DNA of 64,000 nt from Lamellibrachia satsuma. Taxonomy: Eukaryota > Annelida > Polychaeta > Sabellida > Siboglinidae. The position numbers and the translations under genes were made by a program. Position 1 is the first letter of the stretch; each line of letters opens with the position of its first letter. Where the stretch lies: the NCBI GenBank assembly GCA_033239005.1, contig BSQZ01000080.1:62001-126000 (forward strand). The letters are read 5' to 3'. This document shows, piece after piece, positions 50,901 through 62,900 of the stretch. The notes beneath the pieces are model-generated. The model was not told the DNA's origin. It searched no databases and saw only the letters and a program-made list of their open reading frames with translations.

Positions 50901-53900
50901 CCAATGACAATGTATGTACCTACACACGCCTTCTCTCGGTGCTCTGTCCCAATGACAACGTATGTACCTACACACACGCCTTCTCTCAGTGCTCTGTCCC
51001 AATGACAACGTATGTACCTACACACATGCCTTCTCTCAGTGCTCTGTCCCAGTGACAACGTATGTACCTACACACGCCTTCTCTCAGTGCTCTGTCCCAA
51101 TGACGACGTATGTACCTACACACACCTTCTCTCAGTGCTCTGTCCCAATGACGACGTATGTACCTACACACGCCTTCTCTCAGTGCTCTGTCCCAGTGAC
51201 AACGTATGTACCTACACACGCCTTCTCTCAGTGCTCTGTCCCAATGACGACGTATGTACCTACACACACGCCTTCTCTCAGTGCTCTGTCCCAATGACAA
51301 CGTATGTACCTACACACGCCTTCTCTCAGTGCTCTGTCCCAATGACGACGTATGTACCTACACACACGCCTTCTCTCAGTGCTCTGTCCCAATGACAACG
51401 TATGTACCTACACACGCCTTCTCTCAGTGCTCTGTCCCAATGACAACGTATGTACCTACACACACGCCTTCTCTCAGTGCTCTGTCCCAATGACAACGTA
51501 TGTACCTACACACACGCCTTCTCTCAGTGCTCTGTCCCAATGACGACGTATGTACCTACACACGCCTTCTCTCAGTGCTCTGTCCCAATGACAACATATG
51601 TACCTACACACGCCTTCTCTCAGTGCTCTGTCCCAATGACGACGTATGTACCTACACACACGCCTTCTCTCAGTGCTCTTCATAATACAATGATAAGAAT
51701 TATTTTTTGGGCTTGGCCTGAAAAAATTAATTATTATAATGAATGCATCTATACATCTTAATATTCATGACATGTTTGCGATTTCAAAATTGTTTGCAAG
51801 TTAACAAACGGTGCTATTACTGTAACAAGTTAACAAACGGTGCTATTACTGTAACTGAATTGAACTGTATCAGCACCAACAGTAGATATATTCAATATAT
51901 TTCTTATGTATAAAATAAGAGAGTAAAATAATGAATGTTTACTGAATAAAAAGCAAATTTTTTTCTAAGATAAAAGTTACAATCATAAAGATGTTTGGTA
52001 CATGGCTGTCATTACTGCTATGTATCTACGTTCTCACCATAAGACGAATGTTCAATTTAAATTATAACAAATTAATGATAAAATCACAGATTATGTACCA
52101 TAATTCTTTTCTCTTGCCCTTCTGTCACTGATCTGCCTCGGTAGTAATTGTGTGGTGTTTGTCAGGTGTTCATTGGCAAGGAGCTGCGACTAAAGCAGGA
52201 ATACTTCCTCGTGGCAGCCACCCTTCAGGACATCCTGCGACGCTACAAGTCATCAAAGTTTGGCAGTCGCGACCCTGTCCGCACATCATTTGATGCGTTC
52301 CCCGACAAGGTAACTATTGGGACCCGCCACTCATTTTATGCAGTGCTGTGTTTAAATAAGTTGTTTTGAACTGACGGTAGCTAGAGTTAGTCTATAATAT
52401 CTGACAAATGTCAGTCACTGGCAGGATAACTACATTTTTTATGTGAGATGTAGAAAGTAACTCCAGTGTGTTCAGTCTTATTGCAGTAATAAGTAATCTG
52501 ACCTTTATGCCATGCTTACTTACCGTAAATTCTGTATTTGTAGACGCACCCCTAATTAAAGCCGCACCCCGACTTTTGACATAAACCCCAACTTTCCTCC
52601 GCACCGTTTGTTGCAGGCAAAAACCTTATTTAAAGCCGCACCCGGACTTTGAGCCAAGACCGTTTTAACGCGCTTCATGTGACGAATTTCCGTAGCGCAC
52701 ACAATTAGGAACAATGTAGATGGGTTTTGCAAAAAAGTTATAACTTTGCTAATAATTATCATAAACGAATGAATGAGGTCTAATTTTATTGTTAAAAGAG
52801 TCTCTAATGTAATGCAATGATAATAAATACATCACATTGTATAATCATGGGAATATTACTATGTGAATTTAAAACAAAGATGAACAAATATCACCGTGCT
52901 ACCAGATAATAACTGGGTGGCTGAATGCCCATGCACCCAGTGGGAGAAATGTAGCCATACATGTTGGCTATGCAATAAAGCTCAAATTATTCAAATATGT
53001 TGAGAAGTTTTGTTTGTATGATGTTTTATGTAGAACCATGTATAATGTTGCATGTATTGCAGCAGATTAAAAAGACTACCCTAGGTCTGTCTGTTGTTGT
53101 GCCAGCTGTTTCGAAGGTGTTTGAGTGACAGCCGGTAACTATGTAATAACTGGACGTCTCGATCTACCAGCTGCAGCCTCCGAGAACGGATGTTGTGGTT
53201 TTACCTATTTCTTGGAAAGTTCCTGTTGTTGTTGTGTCTTCGTTGGCCTAATGCCCTGGTACTCACAAGCATTTGATCAAATGTTAGCGCATTCAATTCA
53301 ACAAGCCTGGTCATTGTTTATTTACTCTCGAGTTGTTTCTGGGGTTGTGCACTGCTGACTTCACACAACTTTTCAAGGATTATAAAACAGTCTGTTGTAA
53401 ATGCAATTGTCTCCAACGAATGACAATGCATGTTGATTACATAATCGGCAAGGCGTGACCGTTATTCTTAGAACTACTGATTGACAGATTGGTCTAGTTC
53501 CCAGACAGTTTACTGGCACGCGTTAACGGGGCCACTTGCATAGAATACCAGGTGCTTGGGATTATAACACCGTATCTTGTACCAGAGTAAATGTAATTAA
53601 CTCCAACGAGGCACTGGTAGCGATGTTGCTTTGACAATTGGACGTAGCCAGCAAGCTTGGAGCTTGGAACTCCTCATAAAAGTAACGCAACTTAAAACAT
53701 CAAAACCTGAAACCATGCACGACATCGATGTTGCTGTAATCCCCGGCGGTCTGACGCTGCCAGTACAGCCGTGTGACGTTAACATCAATCGCCCATTCAA
53801 GCAGCAGATGCGACACTGTGGGAGCATTGGATGATTCACAGCGCTCACTCCCGGAGGCCGCCGTCGTGCGCCGGCCAAGGAGATTCTTGTACAATGGCTC

Positions 53901-56900
53901 GTGAAGGCGTGGGGTGTGATTCCATCTGCCACGATTGAATACAGTTACAAGAAGTGCCGCATCTCCAGCAATGGAACGGACGACATCATGGTCGAAGATT
54001 TTTGCCGGTGCATGCAGCCATGGTCAGCAACGCCGATGACTCGTAATCAGACACGGACACTTGGGATGACGCCGCCATGCCGGTATACCGGCAGCGTTCT
54101 TCGACAGCGACGACTAAAGTGATTTTGAAGAATTTAAACTGTGACATGATTTGACATGTTTGATTATAGTTTTTGAACACTGCGGACACATGTTTTTATG
54201 TAATTATTTGTTATGCACCAGTGGCAATTTTAATACAAAGTTTTATTGATGCATCCGACTTCGTTTTTTTACTGATTATAAACCGCTATTTTTCGCACTA
54301 ATAGCCGTTACTACTGACAACCCAATGAGCCAACTTTTGCATTTTTTCGGCAAATTACTGTATTTAAAGCCGCACACCAACTTTGCAGTCATCATCATCA
54401 ATTCGGTTACACGCTATTGTAATTGAAGCCACGGCTACAAATAGAGAATTTATGGTACTTGTCCTCTTCGTACCTTGTTGGTGCATAAGGCCACACCTTT
54501 ATGTCATATATCCGTGTAGTGACATGTCACTGATAAATGACACACCTGCAGAATTTCAGCTGAACATAAATGTGCAAAAGTCATGTGGGATGTTTTAAGA
54601 ATCCATTATGTTATGTCAGGTTAGCTCGGTTATATTACATACAGAGTACAGTTGTGACACAGCAGTGCTGGAGGGCAACAGACTAGAATACATCAGTTTC
54701 TACTCTTTCCTTCCAGAGAAATGTCTAAGCTCTATAAAATAGTAGAGATATAAATTCCACAGTAAATGATTACAGTGCAACACCAAATGGGGAATAGACA
54801 TTTATATATGTACACACCTATTGTGTGCTCGTACGGATAGAGAGGGGGAGCTGGGGAGTGAGGGAGGGAGGGACATAAGGAGGGAAGCAAAGAGAGAGTG
54901 AGAGGGAAGGAAGGCGAGACAGAGATAGATATACTCAAACTACAGAACTCTGTGTGCATGTGTGTGGTTTAATTCTGCTAATCTATCATTCTTTTTGATT
55001 TGTTCATCAATTATGAAAAACTATGTTGTACTGTTGATATTAATATACTTAAGATATACTTCAGTTATTGATAAAAAAATTATGTAAAAAAAATTACCAA
55101 CTCTTAGGATAATAACCACAATAGAGAAATTACATTCACTAGCCAAATCTTCAGAATGTTGATATTATCCAGCTGCCACTGAAATGATGAGAGAATGTGT
55201 TGTTTCATTTTCCATGTATGTTTGGTTCGGTGCAGGTGGCCATGCAGTTGAACGATACACATCCCTCTCTTGCCATTGCCGAACTGATGCGCCTCTTAGT
55301 AGATAATGAACATATGTCCTGGGACGAGGTAGGACTGCCTGGTACAGACTGACACACGTTCCTGCACTGCATGCTTCTCCTGCACTGGTGCCCCACTTGC
55401 CTATCCCGCTGCTCTTTCTATGAATTGTTTGTGCATTGCCTGCAGGTCGCGATACAGCTTAATGACACCCATCCATCGATGGCCGTGGTGGAACTGATGC
55501 GATTTTTTATGGACATTGAAAAGATGGATTGGGATCGGGTAGGATGAAATGTGTTATTTCTGAAGTTGTTAATTTAAGGAAGTTGTGTTATGATTATTCT
55601 TGACCAATATTCATATCACCAAAATTAATCTTTTACTATAAGGTTATAACGTCATGTTCTCAGTCCAGAGAACCCGGGTTCCAATTTTCTTGTTGCTGTT
55701 TTGAAGCTTTGGTAGTTTCGTTCATCCCACATTGCCACATTTCACTCAGCTGTATAAATGAATACCTGATATGCGCAACCTTACCTAAGTGCTGGTCTTT
55801 TGAGCTGCAGTGAAACCCTCATCCTCAGTATGTGTTACATAACTTACACTACTATGTTGAATTATGCTGAGGACGGACGGACACAGACTTGGTACTCTCT
55901 GGCTTTCAGCCTAACAATATAAACACACATGTAACACATAACAATTTTCCTGCCTTTTTGCAACTTAGTCTGCATGGTTTGTGCTTTAGTAATAGTTTCC
56001 TGCTGCTTCACTAGTAGTTTCCTGCTGCTTCACTAGTAGTTTCCTGCTGCTTCACTAGTAGTTTCCTGCTGCTTCACTAGTAGTTTCCTGCAGTACAGCT
56101 AAAGTTGTTATCTGTCACCTACTAACTACCAGGTATAACACTTAATTAAATAATGTATAACAGTTTCTTTGAACAGAACAATTAAGAAATGTTTGAGTGT
56201 GTGTATATAGGCATGTGCAAGTATCCATGTACATGACTTCATGTGGTGCAAGTATCCATGTACATGACTTCATGTGGTGCAAGTATCCATGTACATGACT
56301 TCATGTGGTGCAAGTATCCATGTACATGACTTCATGTGAACTTGTACTTGCATACATTCATTCTTGTAAACAATAAAAAAATTAAATAGATATAATATTA
56401 TGTTAATTATGTTTGTAATTTGGAAATGTCTTGGAAACATTTTGAGATACTGTAATGATGTAAACAACATTATGATGCTGCTGCTGTGAATTAAGTTACG
56501 ACTTATAAGTGGTTGACCATTCTGAAACTGTTGAAATATTAGTTCTGAAACAAGTTGAAACGACTAATATTAATCGGTCACATTGTTCTGAACACCAAAC
56601 GTTGACATTGTTTATCAGTTATATTTAATTTCTGCGGCTAAATACTTGAATTGTGAAAACATGACCTATTTATAAACTGCGAGAATTAATGGAAACTTGA
56701 GTGAGGAGATGACAGGGAGTGAGGACGAACAATTTCTATTTTTAATCCAGGATAGCTTTCTTACTCAGCACGTGCTAGAACCAACCAGGGGAGAAAATGT
56801 ATTAGATATAGTTTTGTCATCACAAAAAGATTTAGTCGACAATGTAAAAACACTTGAACCATTGGGTAACAGTGACCATAATCAAATACATTTTGACATC

Positions 56901-59900
56901 AATGTAAAATCAGAAAGTAAAAATAAGAAAATGTACAAGAGAAACTTCCACAAAGGTAGAAATGAGAAAATACTTAGCAAAGCTAGATTGGAATAACATG
57001 CTGATGAATAAGACCGCAATTGAATGTTGGAACATTCTAAAATATGAAATTGAGAGTATCATCGATAAATTTGTTCCCTTCCAAAAACAAGGAAAACGGT
57101 GTAGAAAGAAACACTTGTCAAAAGAGGCTATTAGAAAAATAGTGTTAAAACAAACTATGTGGAGGGTTTATAGGCGTACCAGAATGGAAGAAGACTACAA
57201 ATTACAAAGAGGCACTTAATGCAGCTACAACTGAAATCAGACAATCTAAAAGAAGCTATGAGCAAAAACTAGCATGTAGCATAAAAATTACAGCAAGAGT
57301 TTTAATACATATGTCAAGAGTAAACAAAACGTACAAGACAAGGTTGGACCTCTAGAAGATAGTGCTGGAAATATAATATCACAGGGGTTTTTAATGGCGG
57401 AAGACCTAAATGGTTACTTCAGTTCAGTGTTTACCAAAGAAGATATTAGTTCATTACCAGTTCCTGATGCTCTTCATTATTCTTAATATATATCAATGAC
57501 TTGGACGACAGTATAACAAGTAACGTACTGAAATTTGTGGATGACACAAAACTGTTTAGAAAGGTTAATACTGATGGTGATAAAGAACATTTACAAAACG
57601 ATCTAGACAGATTAGTGAAATGGTCTGAGAAATGGCAGATATTGTTCAATTTTGGGAGATGTAAATGCCTATATACAGGACGTGGGAACTTGGATGTAAA
57701 CTATAAAATGGGAGATACTGTTCTGGGTACTACTGTAAAAGAAAAGGACTTAGGAGTTACAATAAGCGCTGATATGAAAGTTTCAGAGCAGTGTGGTATT
57801 GTACCTTCAAAGGGTAATCAAATTCTTGGATTGATTAGAAGAAACATAACATACAAGGGAAAAAAGTTAATTATACCTCTTTATAAAGCAATAGTTAGAC
57901 CTCATTTAGAATACTGTATACAAGCATGAAGACCATATCGTAAGAAGGATATAGATACGTTTGAACACATACAAAGGAGAGCAACTAAAATGATTCCAGA
58001 ACTGAGAGACCTTAGTTATGAAGAACGCCTGAAAGAATGTGGTTTAACAACTCTAGAGACAAGGAGGTTAAGAGGAGATCAGATTGAAGTTTTTAAGATA
58101 TTGAATGGGTATGAAAATATTGATAGAAATATGTTTTTCTCACTCAAGAAGGATAGCAGAACTAGAGGACATGAGGTAAAATTAGTAAAGGATCAATGTA
58201 GATTGGACATCAGGAAGCACTCGTTCTCACAGAGGACAATAAATGAATGGAACAAATTGTCTACAGATTGTGTAACTGCTAGCAGCGTGAATATGTTTAA
58301 AAACAAGGTTGACACATATCTCAGGAGGCTGGGTTATAAGTAGATGAACATTGTTGGACTTTCGATAAGCCAATGGCTTCCTTGTCCACTTGTCATCTGG
58401 GCCTTTGGCTTGGATGGCAAATCTTGTTAAATCTTGACTTGGTTGGAATGTGTCAGGCATGGGGAATCACAACGAAGGCATGTGCCTACACCAACCACAC
58501 TGTGCTCCCCGAGGCCCTGGAACGCTGGCCGTGCACCCTGCTCGGTCACCTCCTGCCCAGACACCTTGAGATCATCTACGATATAAACTCCCGCTTCCTC
58601 AAGGTACCTGGTTTACGCATCTCTTCAGTTGTTGTTTACTGCAGTTGCCTCCCTTTATGGTCGACAATCGGTCAATCAAATATTTAAGCAAAACAACACA
58701 AGGATTGGTGGGTTTCGTTAAACCACATGTATATACTTAGTAGCCCCACTGTGCACAGGTAACCAGTTCTTAATTATTTGTACACAGATAATCATACTTC
58801 ACCTATTTCAAATAACGTTCACACATCGTCCATATTATGAAATAGAATAGTTGAACTATATATGAGTTTGAATGAATTCTATTAATTTGTCGTAATTATC
58901 TGTACTGCTTTGTCAAATGTTTCACCCTCTAGGTTCAAATAACAACAGTCCCTGCCTAACATTCACAAAAAGTCACAGTCCTAGATTAACTTGTTGAGAA
59001 TTATGAACAAGACATGACAGCCGCGTCAGTGTGACTGATCATTGCCTGCCTGCAGCTTGTGACAGCCAAGTGGCCCAACGAGCCAGACCGTGTCCGTCGC
59101 ATGTCGCTCGTTGAGGAGGACCCAGAGAAAAGAATCAACATGGCACATCTTGCTATCGTCGGCAGTCACGTAGTGAATGGAGTCGCAGCCATTCATTCGC
59201 AGATCATCAAGGACACGACGTGAGTGCTATTGTCATCCTTCATGTGATGATCTTCTGGTTGGTTATGTACAGCTGTAAGCCGTGGCTGCAGATAAGTCTG
59301 TTGTTTCCTTCATTTAGTATTTACTATTATTATCTGAATGCTTCGCTTTGACCAAAGTGCTTTGAGCAGTCCCAAGTACTGGATGCCATGCTATTTAAGA
59401 ACATACCTTTTTATTGTATTCCATAAATTTTATCTGAGTCAAAATTTCTGCTTTATTCTGTACACAGCTTCAAGGATTTCTACGAACTGTGGCCGGAGAA
59501 ATTCCAGAACAAGACGAACGGCATCACCCCCCGCCGCTGGCTTCTACTGTGCAACCCCAGCCTGTCCGATGTCATTGCTGATGTAATAATCATGTGTATG
59601 ATTGACACAGCGTGGTGTTTAGGGGGTTTGCATAAGTTCTCAAAGTCCAAAACCATACAGCATTACGTATTGGTGGGTGGTGGTTTGGTTGACCACATTT
59701 CATGGGACAAACGAATGCTTTTTGATTGGCAATATGCATGTTATCTTATATCCCACAATGAGGGGTATGTGGTGGTCTGAACCACTTCTAAGCACTGTAT
59801 GGTTTTTGGACTTTGAGAACTTTTGCGACGACCTCCTAGTAAACCTGTCTTTACCTACTGCTTTTTCAGATGTTTTTTATTGACACTTGACACTCTGACA

Positions 59901-62900
59901 AGAGTAACTACTTACATCAAGACAGCCCTCTACGTTAACTTTTTTGTCTAGGAGCCAACTGGCTTCTACCTACATTTTTTTAGGAGCAAAATAAAAAATT
60001 TAGGAGCCAAATAATTGTGTGTGCATTTATACATATAATAGTGTTTTATACAAGTACAGCACCAAATTATTCCTAATCCAAATTTGTCTACAGACATCCG
60101 TTTATTAATGTAAAAGTGAAATGCAAATTAAAAACGTATGAATATGTGACCAGATACTATAGTCTGCGTTATAACACGTTACACTAACAAATTAATAACA
60201 GCCATGTGGAATCCTTGAAATTACCAATAATTAGCAATAAGCATACATTATAAATTGATGTCAACTTCTGTTTCTTGTACTGAACAGTCTGTAGCACGAT
60301 CAAACATCACTGCCAAATACAAACTTTTTTGAGACAATCCGTGATGCTGCCAGCAAACTGTGCACACTTGACGTCGTTGGCATACGCATAGGACATGATG
60401 CCATTCTTTTTTTGCATTCCCAGAAGTGGGTAAAATTTTTTGAATGCCATCCTTCACAATTGTGTAAGCCGTTTTAAATTTAACTACGAGATCGTCTTGG
60501 GTACGTTCGGATTCTTTGGCCCACTGCGTATCCAGCACCCTGAACAGCGGCCCTGTGTGATCCAAGCAGACGTCACAACACTTACCATGTCGGCTGCTAC
60601 TGGCGTGCTTTGTCAGGGTTTTTTGTTTGAAATTGCTATGTCAAAAAAACACATCATCAGTTTCTTCTAGCTATCATATTTCAACCAGTCGAAATAGCAT
60701 AACCAATCTTGCTGAAACGTTCTGACTTGTCTTTAATGGCTGACGTCGTGGCTGCAGAACTGCTGAGTTTTGGCGCTGAAGTGTCTTTGACTTCATCTTT
60801 TTGTTCAAACGGGGCAGTTTCTGCCACTTTCGTTTGCTAGACTCGCAGAAAACAGAATACACCCCATTCACACATCAAGCGATAAGAGAAACAGCGCACA
60901 CAAAAAACGAGAATGAGTTGCAGTACACACGATAATTTCCGACAAACGCCACACGATTTATGAAATGACAACACATGATCTGTTATCAACAACTTGTCGC
61001 GGTCGCTAGTGGGCAACCGTACAAAATGTGTTAGTTGCCAAACAGAAAAAACAGTCACATTTGTGACCAAATCAGTCGCAATGTAGAAGGCTGCAAGATA
61101 CTGCCTGTTTTGAGAAATTATGTTTTATTTTGGTGCTAGAAACATGTTACTTCACCTAGCATAACTAATCACTGTTTTACAGATTTTGTAAAATGTGGTA
61201 ACACTACATGGATAGGCATAAAGTTGTCTTTTAAAAACATTGTAATGCATGGTACATGAAACAACAATTTATTAGTAAGCAATTTTCAGATGCTTGTATA
61301 AATGTGTTGAGAGTACATTTTGCACGGTGGAATTATATATAAGTTTACTATGTCAGCAACAGTTTTTCTTGTTGTTATGGGGCCATTCAAACTAAAAAAA
61401 ATTTAACATTGAGCATTCAAATTCTGCCTATGACTCCACCAGGGAGCCAGACAACCAGTGAAAAATAATGTAGGGGAAGCAAAAAAACAGGTTCACAACG
61501 CCCATATAAAGCCATCAAGAAACGTTTTCCTCCAGTTGTCTAGAAAATATGTATATTAATTGAATCTCTATCGAATCAAGTTGTAGGATGTTCTATGTTC
61601 GGTCTGTCTGGTACGTTGGCATTGGTGTCAAGTGAAATTTTGTTTTGCAGAAAATTGGCAACCAGTGGATCACCCATTTGGACGATCTGCGTCAGCTCGC
61701 TCAGTTCAAGAACGACAGAAACTTGTTGGGGCAGCTGCAGAAGGTCAAACAGGTGAGGCTTAGTTTAGCAGCTCAAACTTCATGTAGACAAGGTATTTCT
61801 TCTCCATGGGTATTTGATAACACCTATTATAACGTTTGATAAGTGATACAGCAAGGTTGACAGTTTCGCTCAGTCTCACTTATCCCTTGACTGGGCTGAT
61901 TGTAGGGTTGCATGCTTGGAAGCCTAGTCAGAAACCATCCTCCATTTGGCATGGTTGTGAGCCGCATCGAACAGCTCCCGTAACTCCAGAACTATCCATT
62001 CACGAAGTTGTTGACCCAAATTTTAGGTGGTCTGCCTCTTTTTTGTCTGCCTTTGATGAAAAAGAGGCAGACCACCAAAAATGTGGATCATGGGTGTGTG
62101 TGTGTGTACCATATTTATTGCATTTAGCTGACAACAAAGCTCTGTTGAAGAGGTCCGTGACTTTCTGTATAGAGTGGTAAGTGATGGTGCATATTGATTT
62201 GCACCTGCAGGAGAACAAGCTGCGATTAGCTGCCTTCATTCAGAAGACCTACAACCTCACGGTCGACCCGACATCCATCTTTGACATGCAGGTGAAACGT
62301 ATCCACGAGTACAAACGTCAGCTGCTCAACATCCTGCACGTCATCACCATCTACAACCGGCTCAAGGCCAACCCAAACATGCCATTTGTGGCACGCACTG
62401 TCATGATTGGTGGCAAGGTAATGTGTCCCCAGGTGGCAAGGTAATGTGTCCTCAGGTGGCAAGGTAATGTGTCTTCAGGTGGCAAGGTAATGTGTCGTCA
62501 GGTGGCAAGGTAATGTGTCCTCAGGTGGCAAGGTAATGTGTTCTCAGGTGGCAAGGTAATGTGTCGTCAGGTGGCAAGGTAATGTGTCCTCAGGTGGCAA
62601 GGTAATGTGTTCTCAGGTGGCAAGGTAATGTGTCGTCAGGTGGCAAGGTAATGTGTCCTCAGGTGGCAAGGTAATGTGTTCTCAGGTGGCAAGGTAATGT
62701 GTCGTCAGGTGGCAAGGTAATGTGTCCTCAGGTGGCAAGGTAATGTGTTCTCAGGTGGCAAGGTAATGTGTCGTCAGGTGGCAAGGTAGTGTGTCCTCAG
62801 GTGGCAAGGTAGTGTGTTCTCAGGTGGCAAGGTAATGTGTCTTCAGGTGGCAAGGTAATGTGTCCTCAGGTGGCAAGGTAATGTGTCTTCAGGTGGCAAG

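Noticed and set aside
50565..51761. Ladder of ORFs around 60-127 residues on both strands
   Set aside because: Repeat artefacts of the 48-50 bp donor array; only the first 83 bp from 50632 are real exon.
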